Assembly (NCBI RefSeq): GCF_000379525.1
Contig: NZ_KB902520.1
Location: forward strand, 76,419 to 140,418
Origin: Lamprocystis purpurea DSM 4197
GTDB taxonomy: Bacteria > Pseudomonadota > Gammaproteobacteria > Chromatiales > Chromatiaceae
Length of the DNA: 64,000 nt
Direction: 5' to 3'
The notes under the pieces: model-generated
Seen by the model: only the letters and a program-made list of their open reading frames with translations
Databases searched by the model: none
Told to the model about the DNA's origin: nothing
In this document: piece after piece, positions 1 to 8,141 of the stretch
Position numbering within the stretch: the first letter of the stretch is position 1
How the letters are laid out: each line of letters starts with the position of its first letter
Translations under genes and position numbers: made by a program

Positions 1-64
1 GCCCCACCCGTCGCCCGCAAGCGGGCTCCTACGGGTTGGATTTTTCGCGGAAATCACCTTACGT
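1..64. repeat. REP-type palindrome plus GGAAATCACCTTA motif
   Basis: A short palindrome (CGCCCGCAAGCGGGC, about 12-26) followed by CTCCTACGGG is the reverse complement of the element at 51779-51802. It is followed at 51-63 by GGAAATCACCTTA, which also forms the ends of the element at 17596-17734. The motif TAAGTCCGACAGGCTG at 120-135 recurs inverted near 51726-51740, so several repeat modules travel together. Confidence 0.6.
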
Positions 65-159
65 TAGATTGTGGAGCAACAAAAAGCCTTTATGTTGACT
101 CATACCCTAATCCTAGGGGCTAAGTCCGACAGGCTGCTAGCTCTTGTCCACGGCCTCCC

Positions 160-258
160 ACGCGGAAGCCGTCGCGTGGCGCCACCGGCCGCTGGAGCGG
201 CCGGACGGCATTCCCACGCTGGAGCGTGGGAACGAGAAAAGCGTGGGAACGAGAAAAC
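160..258. repeat. Dispersed GGAGCGTGGGAACGAG-family repeat, copy 1
   Basis: Contains the hairpins GGCCGCTGGAGCGGCC and CCCACGCTGGAGCGTGGG. Related copies are at 55417-55476 (same strand) and 59728-59790 (opposite strand). Here the last 17 bases, GCGTGGGAACGAGAAAA, are present twice in tandem (about 224-240 and 241-257). No gene is seen in 1-277. Confidence 0.65.
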
Positions 259-277
259 GGGAAAGCGATCTAAGCGC

Positions 278-1006
278 TCACACATACAGCGGCGCCATCT
301 GCCGCCAATCATGGCCTCGGTGGGCGCGTCCCTGCCACTCGTGCAGGGCGTGCCCGATGCCCTTCTCCCATAGCAACCTGCTCAGATAACGATTGTTGTC
401 GAGGAAGGGGTCCTGGTCGCCGATGACCAGAACGATGTCCATGCGCCGCAGGGCAGCGAGCCGCTCCGGGCAGTGGAGATTGGCGAGATATTGGGCCGGG
501 GTATGGAAATAGACCAGTTCATCCCGGTGCCCATTGAACAGGTCGCGGAAGCACTCGACATTCAGGGTGAGATCATAGCGCCCGGAGAAGGCCGCGACTT
601 TCTGGAAGAGATGGGGGTGGCGCAGTGCGATATTGACGGCATGGAAGGCTCCCAGGCTGCATCCGTGAGCAATGGTGCAAGGATGACGATTCTTCATCGC
701 CATCAGCGGCAGCACTTCGTTGAGGATGTAGTCCTCGAAGGCGCAGTGGCGGCGGATGCGATCCGCGGGGTGGCACCAATCGCAGTAGAACGACTCCCAG
801 TCGACACTGTCCACGCAATAGATTTGCAACTGGCCCGCCTGAATTTTGTGGGCCAGGGCCTCGACCAGACGCAGGTCTTCGTATTCGTGGAAGCGCCCGT
901 CGCGGGTGGGAAACACCAGTACTTTTGCACCGGCATGGCCAAAGACCAACAGCTCCATGTCCCGGTCGAGCCGGGCGCTGTACCAACGATGGTATTCGCG
1001 ATTCAT
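278..1006 (-). CDS. Esterase-like alpha/beta hydrolase, 242 aa
   Basis: A single-domain esterase of the PF00756 type. The nucleophile elbow is G-C-S-L-G, in the context AHGCSLGAFHAVN. An aspartate in GDQDPFLDN and a histidine near the C terminus (RAHRGHDW) fit the rest of a Ser-Asp-His triad. The reading frame stays open upstream to 1678, but that stretch is antisense to the next esterase gene; the start at 1006 (MNREYHRWYS) is chosen because the family-like sequence begins there. No signal peptide is visible, so it is probably cytoplasmic. The natural substrate cannot be read from the sequence. It lies 133 bp downstream of a second hydrolase on the same strand, suggesting a two-gene unit. 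Confidence 0.8.
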   Translation of the reverse strand: MNREYHRWYSARLDRDMELLVFGHAGAKVLVFPTRDGRFHEYEDLRLVEALAHKIQAGQLQIYCVDSVDWESFYCDWCHPADRIRRHCAFEDYILNEVLPLMAMKNRHPCTIAHGCSLGAFHAVNIALRHPHLFQKVAAFSGRYDLTLNVECFRDLFNGHRDELVYFHTPAQYLANLHCPERLAALRRMDIVLVIGDQDPFLDNNRYLSRLLWEKGIGHALHEWQGRAHRGHDWRQMAPLYV

Positions 1007-1139
1007 GATGACCTGCCTGGTGGATATCTCGAACGGAAACAGACGGATCTTAGTCCTCCAAGGTTGCGATACCGTGAACCGGGGGTCCGGTGTGTCCGCG
1101 CGGCCGGCTTGGCCGGCCCGCCCGCGTTGCACACTCGGG

Positions 1140-2114
1140 TCAGAGCGGTCCGAAGAAGGCCCACAGCTGGGACAGCAGATTCTGTTCCCGCCGCGCCCGG
1201 TCCGGATAGTCGAAGTGTCCGGCCGGCAGTACGAACAGGCGTTTGTCTCCCCGGATGGCGTTGTACACTGCGAACTGTCCGGGCGGAGCGACGGCCGGAT
1301 CGAACCGGGCGGCGGCCAGGTGCATGGGTTGCCGGATGTACCGGGCGGCGACGGCCGCATCGTAGTACGCCAGGGTCGTTTGAACGTCGCTCCGGGTCCG
1401 GGCGTAGCGCTGAACGGCAGCGGCGCTGCCGACGCTCGGCAGGGTGAGGCGCAGGGGTTGGTGGCCGAAACTGGGCACGTTGAGGTGACCGCGACCGATC
1501 CGGTGATCCCAGGCCAGGGCCATGGCCCCGATACCGCCGCCGAAGCTGATGCCCAGGTAACCGAGGTGCCCGGCCAGTTCGGGGAATAGCCCGAGCAAGG
1601 CCGAGATCCCGGTCCAGAGGTCGTCCACGCAGCCCCCGAGGATATACTGATCCCGCCGATCGATGTCATGGAGCACATGCCAGGAGGGGTCGTCGGAAAT
1701 CGGCGGCCGACGGCTGCGACTCAGGCCCCGGAAGCAGGGTATCAGGTAGGCCCCATCGTCACGGGGGAGGTCGAGCGGCGGACGGTCGACGCCGCCGTAG
1801 CCGTGACCCAGCACGAAACCGCGTCGCGGCGGCGCGGCGGTGGGTGTCAGGAGCCAGCCGCGGATGGGAAAAGCGCCGGTCGAGTCGTATTCCAGGTCAT
1901 AGACCCGGAAGCGCGGGTGGGCATCCGCCGAGGGACGCAACCGTGGGTTGGGTGTGATCGCCGTCGCGCGGTCATAGCGGGCACGCCAGAACGCGACGAA
2001 ATCGGCCGGCTCGGGCGGAGGCTCGACCGCCAGCAGGTCATCCAGGCTGTAGCCGTAACCGGGATCGAAAGGGAAGTCGTGGGCAAAGGACATGAGGTGA
2101 AACAAAACCGTCAT
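1140..2114 (-). CDS. Acetyl xylan esterase (AXE1)-like deacetylase
   Basis: About 320 aa, the usual length of the AXE1/cephalosporin C deacetylase family, which removes acetyl groups from sugars and related small substrates. Visible signatures are GHGYGG around residue 100, the nucleophile elbow GISFGG, an aspartate in AARFDPAVAPP and a histidine in PAGHFDYPD. The N terminus MSFAHDFPFDPGYGYSLDDL is typical of the family, so the ATG at 2093 is an alternative to the upstream start at 2114; neither has a strong Shine-Dalgarno sequence. No signal peptide is visible. It is transcribed towards the smaller esterase at 278-1006 and away from ppk2. Confidence 0.8.
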   Translation of the reverse strand: MTVLFHLMSFAHDFPFDPGYGYSLDDLLAVEPPPEPADFVAFWRARYDRATAITPNPRLRPSADAHPRFRVYDLEYDSTGAFPIRGWLLTPTAAPPRRGFVLGHGYGGVDRPPLDLPRDDGAYLIPCFRGLSRSRRPPISDDPSWHVLHDIDRRDQYILGGCVDDLWTGISALLGLFPELAGHLGYLGISFGGGIGAMALAWDHRIGRGHLNVPSFGHQPLRLTLPSVGSAAAVQRYARTRSDVQTTLAYYDAAVAARYIRQPMHLAAARFDPAVAPPGQFAVYNAIRGDKRLFVLPAGHFDYPDRARREQNLLSQLWAFFGPL

Positions 2115-2245
2115 AAATCGGCGTCAGGGACGATGATACAGTGTTATCACGGCAATGGCAGGCGTACCGGGGCCTGGGATGATGCGATCTTGGACGGTGC
2201 GCCCGCCGCACAGCGTGCAACCCCCATCAGGAACGGAGCGACCGA

Positions 2246-3166
2246 ATGAGCATTGATGAGAAGCAATTTGACGGCATGGATTGGATCAAGGCCGAACTCG
2301 AGGACAGCTTTGATGAAGACTTCGAGCTGGAGTTGTCCGAACCGGCGATCTCCATGGAACTGCGAAAGCTTTACAAGCGCAAACACCCGGCGACCCTGGA
2401 CCGCCTGACCTATTTCAAGGCGTTGCTGACGCTGCAGGCCGAGCTCATCAAACTGCAGGACTGGGTGGAGCACACCGGTGAGAAGGTGGCAGTCATCTTC
2501 GAAGGGCGGGATTCGGCGGGCAAGGGCGGTGTCATCAAACGGATTACCCAGCGCCTCAACCCGCGGGTCTGTCGGGTCGTGGCGCTGGTCAAGCCGACTG
2601 AGCGCGAGCGCACCCAATGGTATTTCCAGCGCTACGTGCCGCATTTGCCGTCCGGCGGCGAGATCGTGCTGTTCGATCGCTCCTGGTACAACCGTTCCGG
2701 CGTGGAGCGCGTCATGGGCTTCGCCTCACCCGATCAAGTAGAGCAATTCTTCCAGGACGTGCCTGAGTTCGAGCGGATGCTCGTCCGCTCGGGCATCCGC
2801 CTGATCAAATATTGGTTCTCGATCACCGACGAGGAACAGCAGTTACGCTTCCTGATCCGGATTCACGATCCGCTCAAGCAATGGAAGCTCAGTCCCATGG
2901 ATCTCGAATCACGGGTGCGCTGGGAACTCTATACGAAGGCCAAGGAAGAGACCTTCGCGCGGACCAACATCCCCGAGGCGCCCTGGTTCATCGTTGAAGG
3001 CAACGACAAGAAGCGCGCACGGCTCAACTGCATCCACCACCTGCTCGAGCAGATCCCCTATGAGGACGTGCCTCACGAGGAGATCACCCTGCCCGAGCGG
3101 GTCTTCAACCCGGATTATGAGCGTGCGGTGTTACCCCCGGAGTTGCAGGTACCGAACCGTTACTGA
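2246..3166 (+). CDS. ppk2: Polyphosphate kinase 2 (PPK2)
   Basis: Transfers phosphate between polyphosphate and nucleoside diphosphates, usually favouring NTP formation from polyP in this family. The 306-residue protein has the Walker A motif GRDSAGKGG at 87-95, the lid-region motif KPTERERTQWYFQRY at about 117-130 and the Walker B-like DRSWYNR at 144-150, so the catalytic residues are present. Length and single-domain layout fit a one-domain class I PPK2. The start has GGAG about 8 bases upstream. The end overlaps the convergent zinc-finger gene by 7 bases. In this phosphate-rich neighbourhood it probably links stored polyP to the nucleotide pool; no convincing Pho box was seen directly upstream. 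Confidence 0.95.
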   Translation: MSIDEKQFDGMDWIKAELEDSFDEDFELELSEPAISMELRKLYKRKHPATLDRLTYFKALLTLQAELIKLQDWVEHTGEKVAVIFEGRDSAGKGGVIKRITQRLNPRVCRVVALVKPTERERTQWYFQRYVPHLPSGGEIVLFDRSWYNRSGVERVMGFASPDQVEQFFQDVPEFERMLVRSGIRLIKYWFSITDEEQQLRFLIRIHDPLKQWKLSPMDLESRVRWELYTKAKEETFARTNIPEAPWFIVEGNDKKRARLNCIHHLLEQIPYEDVPHEEITLPERVFNPDYERAVLPPELQVPNRY

Positions 3167-3375
3167 AGCCGCTCATGTCGCTCCTGACAACGTGTGCAGC
3201 GGGTCGCGTTCGGCACGTGCAGCAAGCGCTTCGCAGGAATCTCGCAGCCACAGTCCAGGCAGGTTTCGCGACCTGGTGTGCGGCTGGTGCGCGCGCGAAT
3301 CGCGGCGATTGCCAGTTCGGTCACTTGGTCGATACGACACTGTGCAAGGTCGAGTTCGTCAGCAAAGCGTTCCAA
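3160..3375 (-). CDS. DksA/TraR-type C4 zinc finger protein, 71 aa
   Basis: A very short member of the DksA/TraR family, which binds the RNA polymerase secondary channel. The zinc ligands are visible as CLDCGC near residue 40 and CTRC near residue 62. The N-terminal helix is short (MERFADELDLAQCRIDQVTE), as in TraR-like and YbiI-like proteins, and the coiled-coil tip of full DksA is absent. It is convergent with ppk2. A Pho-box-like direct repeat oriented for this gene lies about 45 bp upstream (3418-3443), so it may be a phosphate-responsive regulator; that regulation is inference. Confidence 0.8.
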   Translation of the reverse strand: MERFADELDLAQCRIDQVTELAIAAIRARTSRTPGRETCLDCGCEIPAKRLLHVPNATRCTRCQERHERLQ

Positions 3376-3417
3376 TGTAGCCGTCTCCGGGTCTGTCGTT
3401 GCGAACCCAGAGCATCG

Positions 3418-3443
3418 CAGACGGATGTGACAACCGTATGACT
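3418..3443 (-). promoter_or_regulatory. Putative Pho box, minus orientation
   Basis: Read on the minus strand the site has GTCAT and GTCAC half-sites 11 bp apart, as in PhoB boxes. It could serve the zinc-finger gene at 3375 or, if orientation is not strict, the histidine kinase at 3461. About 25 surrounding bases are nearly identical to 7910-7941. Confidence 0.5.
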
Positions 3444-3460
3444 CTCACTACCAGCATTTC

Positions 3461-5899
3461 ATGCATATTCGAACCAAGCTCGCCGCCGGGCTGATTTCCA
3501 TCCTGTTCGTCAATCTGGCCGTTGGTCTTCACGGGTTCTCCTTGCTGACTCAGGCGTCGGACCGCGAGTCGAGAATTTGCGAGACCAGTTCACTGATCGT
3601 CACCACCGCACTGGTGGCACAGGTTCAGTTCAAGAAGCAGGTGCAGGAGTGGAAAAATATCCTGCTGCGAGGGCCTGAGGCCGGTCTGTTCGATGACTAT
3701 TTCGGTCGCTTCGAGCAGGAGGAGCAGCGTACGCGCGAGACAGTCGATCAACTGATCCGGTTACTGGCCGGCGCTGGGCAGTCGCAAGCGGACGCCGGCC
3801 GTTTTCTGGAGGCGCATCGGCGACTGGGCGAGGACTACCGCGCCGCGCTCGCACTCTATCGCCCCCAGGAACCGAGTTCGCAACGCGAGGTCGATCGGCG
3901 GGTGCGCGGCATCGACCGGGAGCCGACCGACCTGATCGATCAGATCGTGACCGACGTGCTTGGCCACAAACAACGAACCCTGGCCGCAATTGACGACGCG
4001 ACGGGGATCCTGGAGCGGCAGATTCTGGTCTTGATGGTCGGGGTCATGAGCGCCGCGGTCATCGTTCTCCTGTGGCTGATCGATCGCACCATCGGACAGC
4101 CGATCGCCATGGCCACGGTGATCGCACGCCGGGTCAGTGCCGGTGATTACTCCACCCCCATTCAGGTGAGCGGCATCGACGAGCCCGCGCAAATGCTGGC
4201 CGCGCTCAAGACGATGCAGGAGAACGTGACCGGTGCCTTGAAGCGTCTGAGTGAGAGCGAGGCCCGGTTCCGGCTGCTTCTGGAATCGACCGGCGAGGGC
4301 ATCTATGGGGTCGACGCGGAGGGTTGCTGTACCTTTTGCAACCCCGCCGCTGCACGAATGCTCGGCTACCGGGCGCCGGACGACCTCCATGGCCGCAATA
4401 TGCACGAGACCGTGCATCATTCGCAGGCCGACGGCACCCACTATCCGGTCAGTCGCTGCCAGGCCGCGGTGACCTATCGCGAAGGAATCGCCGCGCGGGT
4501 CGACGACGAGGTCTTCTGGCGGGCGGACGGCAGCCGGTTCCCCGTCGAATACGAGGCCAACCCCATCCATCAGGACGGACGTCTGGTAGGCGCGGTCGTC
4601 ACCTTCTTCGACATTTCAGCACGCAAGGATGCGGAAGCGGCCTTGCGCATGGCGCATGACGCGTTGGCGCAGGAACGAACCCAACTGGCCGAACGGGTGC
4701 GTTGCCGTACGCTGGAGCTCGACCGCGCCAACGCGGCGTTGGCTCGCACGGCACGGGCGAAAGACGAGTTTCTCGCGGCCATGAGTCATGAACTGCGCAC
4801 CCCACTCACCTCCATCCTCGGGCTTACCGAGACCATGGCCGACGGTTTGCTCGGTCAAATGAGCAAACAGCAGGACCGGGCCGTCCACATCATCCATGAG
4901 AACGGGACCCACCTGCTCGATTTGATCAATGATATCCTGGATATGTCGCGGGTGGCTTCCGGGCAGATGCAGCTCCACTGGGATCAGGTGTCCCTGACGC
5001 AACTCTGTGACGCCAGTCTGCGGCTGATCGGCCCCGCGGCCAAGTGCAAGGCGTTGACCGTCTCGACGACCCTCGACCCCAGAGCCTGTCTGGTGCGGGG
5101 CGACAGTCGCCGACTCAAGCAGATGCTGGTCAATCTGCTCGGTAACGCGGTCAAGTTCACGCCGTCGGGTGGAGCGATCGGGTTGGATGTTACCGCGAAC
5201 GTGCAACTGCAAGAGGTGCGCATCGGCATCTGGGACACGGGCATCGGCATCCCCGCCGACCAATTCGACCGCCTGTTCCAGCCCTTCGTCCAGTTGGACA
5301 GTCGGCCCGCGCGCCAGCATGACGGCAGTGGGCTCGGATTGGCGCTCGCGTCCGCGATGGCGGAACTGCACCAAGGCCGGATCGAGGTGCAGAGCGAAGT
5401 CGGGCGGGGCAGTCGTTTCGAGATCGTCCTGCCCTGGAATCCGCAGGCCCAGACCGCCGACCAGCTCGCCCAGGAACCGGACGTAGGCCGCGATCTGGAC
5501 GCCGCTGCGCCGCTGCCGCGGCGTTCGCATGTCCTGCTGGTCGAGGACAATGAAAGTACCCGGGAGATGCTGTCGGCGTATCTCCGGCTGAAAGGCTGTG
5601 AGGTCCTCACCGCCTCTAACGGCATCGATGCCATCGCGCTGGCCCGCGAGCAGCATCCCGATCTCATCCTGATGGATGTCCAGATGCCCATGATGGACGG
5701 ACTGGAGGCCACCGTTCTACTGCGCGCGGACCCGGCACTGCGGCGCATACCCATCATCGCGCTCACGGCACTCGCCATGCCGGGCGACCGGGAGCGCTGC
5801 CTGGAGGCGGGTATGGACGATTACCTGAGCAAACCGCTCGGCCTCGCAGAGTTACACCGCACTGTCATCTCCTGGATCGATCGTACCCGCGCGGTTTGA
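3461..5899 (+). CDS. Hybrid sensor histidine kinase (HAMP-PAS-HisKA-HATPase-REC)
   Basis: An 812-residue membrane sensor. The order is a first transmembrane helix at about 8-28, a periplasmic domain with CACHE/4-helix character to about 185, a second helix at about 187-206, HAMP to about 258, a PAS domain starting at ESEARFRLLLEST, a coiled coil, the HisKA box SHELRTPL with the phospho-acceptor histidine near residue 443, HATPase motifs NLLGNAVKF, DTGIGIP and GSGLGLAL, and a C-terminal receiver with LLVEDNE and the phospho-acceptor in LILMDVQMP near 739. No HPt domain is present, so a phosphorelay partner must be elsewhere. Its ligand cannot be read. It is not a PhoR orthologue by architecture. 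It shares its upstream region with the divergent zinc-finger gene. Confidence 0.92.
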   Translation: MHIRTKLAAGLISILFVNLAVGLHGFSLLTQASDRESRICETSSLIVTTALVAQVQFKKQVQEWKNILLRGPEAGLFDDYFGRFEQEEQRTRETVDQLIRLLAGAGQSQADAGRFLEAHRRLGEDYRAALALYRPQEPSSQREVDRRVRGIDREPTDLIDQIVTDVLGHKQRTLAAIDDATGILERQILVLMVGVMSAAVIVLLWLIDRTIGQPIAMATVIARRVSAGDYSTPIQVSGIDEPAQMLAALKTMQENVTGALKRLSESEARFRLLLESTGEGIYGVDAEGCCTFCNPAAARMLGYRAPDDLHGRNMHETVHHSQADGTHYPVSRCQAAVTYREGIAARVDDEVFWRADGSRFPVEYEANPIHQDGRLVGAVVTFFDISARKDAEAALRMAHDALAQERTQLAERVRCRTLELDRANAALARTARAKDEFLAAMSHELRTPLTSILGLTETMADGLLGQMSKQQDRAVHIIHENGTHLLDLINDILDMSRVASGQMQLHWDQVSLTQLCDASLRLIGPAAKCKALTVSTTLDPRACLVRGDSRRLKQMLVNLLGNAVKFTPSGGAIGLDVTANVQLQEVRIGIWDTGIGIPADQFDRLFQPFVQLDSRPARQHDGSGLGLALASAMAELHQGRIEVQSEVGRGSRFEIVLPWNPQAQTADQLAQEPDVGRDLDAAAPLPRRSHVLLVEDNESTREMLSAYLRLKGCEVLTASNGIDAIALAREQHPDLILMDVQMPMMDGLEATVLLRADPALRRIPIIALTALAMPGDRERCLEAGMDDYLSKPLGLAELHRTVISWIDRTRAV

Positions 5900-6333
5900 T
5901 TGGGGGTGTTGAGCGGCGACGATTCCTGTGCTGATTTGCGGCGGGCGTCGTCCACCTGAGCAGGTCTTGAGCCGCAACCTCGCTTGTTTCCGCAAGGTTG
6001 CATCGGATGGGTCTCGCTTCGCTGTGGTTCGCGATGCCCAGGCGGCAGCCGCGCCCGATGCGGTTTCCAGCTCCAAGCCGGTCGGGGTATGCCCCATCAA
6101 CCGCGGCGGGACGGGGCATTCGCCCCGTCCCCAACGTTTTACCCGTGGCCGAGCGTTGATTGGAACCGGCAGGTTCGGAGAAAACGTTGACCTCCTTGCG
6201 CCGGCTCGGCGGGATGCCGCCGGTCCCGCTTGGCGCCGGCGGCGTCTCCTGTCAGGGCAGGTACCCGAGCGCGCCGGGGCGGGGGGGCGAATTTGCAGAT
6301 CGAGGATACCGCTCGCGCCAGTCGGCACGACCC
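5900..6333. other. Intergenic, 434 bp, with a perfect hairpin
   Basis: No credible gene. The clearest structure is GGGACGGGGC-ATTC-GCCCCGTCCC at 6108-6131, a perfect 10-bp stem with a 4-base loop and no following T-tract, more like a REP palindrome than an intrinsic terminator. It lies between convergent genes, where bidirectional termination would be expected. Confidence 0.5.
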
Positions 6334-7644
6334 TCAGTGTCCCGCCGCTCCCGCTTCCCGCGCCGACCGCCGCTTGACCAAGCGCAGCCCGAGCCAGGCC
6401 AGGCCGACGACGAAGGGCAGCGCGATGCCCATGCCGAGCGACGCGTCGACGGGGAAACCGCCTCGCTCAAGCCCCTTGAGCGCGTAGCCGATGAGCCCCA
6501 GCCCGTAATAGCTGATCGCGATGACCGAGAGCCCCTCGACTGTCTCCTGGAGGCGTAACTGCAGGTGCGCACGGCGATCCATGGATTCCAGCAGTTGACG
6601 ATTCTGCTCCTGCAGTGAGACCTCGACGCGGGCACGCAACAGGCTGGTCAGTCTGGCCGCGCGCTCGGCAAGATCGGTCTGGCGCAATTGCGTCGACTCG
6701 CAGGTGGCGACTGCGGGTGCCAGACGGGCGTCGAGAAACTCGGTAATGGTCTGCAAGCCTTCGATGCGTTGCTGACGCAGTTGTTCGAGCCGCTGCCGGA
6801 CCATTCCGTAGTAGGCACGGGAGGCGTCGAAGCGGTAGGTCGTGCGTGCCGAGATCTCCTCGATCTCGGCCGCGAGATGGGTAAGTTCAGCCAGCAGGTC
6901 GCTCTCGAAGCTTGGCTCCGCCGATTTCCCCCGGTTGGACATCCGCGCTGCCAGCAGCGCCAGTCGACGATCGGCCTCGCTGAGCGTGGGGGAGACTTCA
7001 CGCGCCAACTGAAACCCGATCAGGGCGAGCGCCCGGTAGAAGTTGATTTCCAGTATCCGTTTGGCGAGTCGTCCGGCCTGATTCTTGGACAGGCTGCAGT
7101 CGCGCACCAGGATGCGTACGAAACCATCGGTATGGATCTTGAAATCCGTCCAGACGCGTGCCGACCCGCCAACCGCCTCGGAGCCGATGACTGGATTGCC
7201 GTCGAAGATCTCGGCCAGCGCATCGCTGTCGCGTTCCGGCATCGTACAGGAATCGACGGCCATCGCGACCGCGGACATCACCTCGCCCGGCAATTCACTG
7301 AGCCAGTCCACCGGGAGTTCCTGGAGCACGGGTGCGACGAAGGGATGCGCATAGGCGCCTTGCTTGCTGAAGGTGTAGGTGACGAATTCGGTGTGACGCT
7401 CCCAGCGCACGCGCATCGGCCCCAGGTCGGCCGAGTAGTGCTGATCGATCGTTTCCGGGATCGGCCGTCCATAGAGACCCAGCAGGCGCTTGAGATGCTG
7501 GACCTGGCGGCCGGTCTCGCGCTCACCGCACACGACGGTGAGGTGGGACACCCGTTCCGGAGCGCGGAGCGGTTCGAAGGTGCGGGCGTGAAGCTCGGCC
7601 GTGACGATGCGGCGGAGCGGATGCTCTCGGAAGACCAGGGACAT
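6334..7644 (-). CDS. DUF3422 family membrane-anchored protein
   Basis: A 436-residue protein matching the DUF3422 family in length and in its start, MSLVFREHPLRR, which decided the start over an ATG 19 codons upstream. The middle is soluble, followed by a long coiled-coil-rich part (about 250-370), and the C terminus carries two hydrophobic segments (around VIAISYYGLGLIGYA and GMGIALPFVVGLAWLGL) ending in basic residues, so it is probably anchored in the inner membrane facing the cytoplasm. The family has no established function. It is convergent with the histidine kinase. A Pho-box-like site in its orientation lies about 270 bp upstream. Confidence 0.85.
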   Translation of the reverse strand: MSLVFREHPLRRIVTAELHARTFEPLRAPERVSHLTVVCGERETGRQVQHLKRLLGLYGRPIPETIDQHYSADLGPMRVRWERHTEFVTYTFSKQGAYAHPFVAPVLQELPVDWLSELPGEVMSAVAMAVDSCTMPERDSDALAEIFDGNPVIGSEAVGGSARVWTDFKIHTDGFVRILVRDCSLSKNQAGRLAKRILEINFYRALALIGFQLAREVSPTLSEADRRLALLAARMSNRGKSAEPSFESDLLAELTHLAAEIEEISARTTYRFDASRAYYGMVRQRLEQLRQQRIEGLQTITEFLDARLAPAVATCESTQLRQTDLAERAARLTSLLRARVEVSLQEQNRQLLESMDRRAHLQLRLQETVEGLSVIAISYYGLGLIGYALKGLERGGFPVDASLGMGIALPFVVGLAWLGLRLVKRRSAREAGAAGH

Positions 7645-7917
7645 GATGTGGATGATCCGTATTGGGATGCGCGCGTCACCCGGTTGACTGACGAACGGCA
7701 TGAATTGAATGGGGGAGAGTCAGCGCTTGGTCGGCAGTGCAGTTGGTCCGGAGCGGGACACCGACGGGGTCTACTCACCCAATGGAATAAGGTTACAGGT
7801 TACGAACCTGAGTGATCGTCTATGCGGTCACAGGATCGCTGCGGAATGCATCGACGAAGCGTTTGACTGATCTTACCGTGAGCGCCGAACGCATCTCTTC
7901 CGGTCAAGATCATCGCA

Positions 7918-7941
7918 GACCGATGTGACGCCGGTATGACG
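7918..7941 (-). promoter_or_regulatory. Putative Pho box, minus orientation
   Basis: On the minus strand GTCAT and GTCAC half-sites are 11 bp apart. The surrounding sequence (CATCGCAGAC, GATGTGAC, GTATGAC) is shared with 3411-3442. In orientation it would serve the DUF3422 gene, though it is about 270 bp from that start. The rest of the 7645-8141 gap holds a second, plus-oriented site at 8026 and nothing else recognised. Confidence 0.4.
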
Positions 7942-8025
7942 CGTCGTGTTCCCATGCCCGATCGTCGGGTCTATCGTAATGAGGTGAATCGACCGGGGCG
8001 CGCCGGTCGAGTCGTTCTTCACCCA

Positions 8026-8047
8026 CTGGTCACACCACGGTCACTCA
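8026..8047 (+). promoter_or_regulatory. Putative Pho box before the first MaoC-Pta cassette
   Basis: GGTCACACCAC followed directly by GGTCACTC gives two GGTCA half-sites 11 bp apart (8028 and 8039), about 95 bp before the start at 8142. The same form, GGTCAC then GGTCAT, occurs at 33268-33283. No equivalent was found before the second cassette at 43597. Confidence 0.5.
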
Positions 8048-8141
8048 AGGGAAACGCGGGATGATTATCCTCTGTTGCAGTGCACCATCGCAACCGTGCG
8101 CCGGCTTGCCCTGACCGCGAAGCGACCCCAGCGAGGAATCC

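Noticed and set aside
1007-1678. The open frame upstream of the 278-1006 esterase that would add 224 residues
   Set aside because: It is antisense to the conserved esterase at 1140-2114, is low in complexity, and the family-like sequence starts at 1006.
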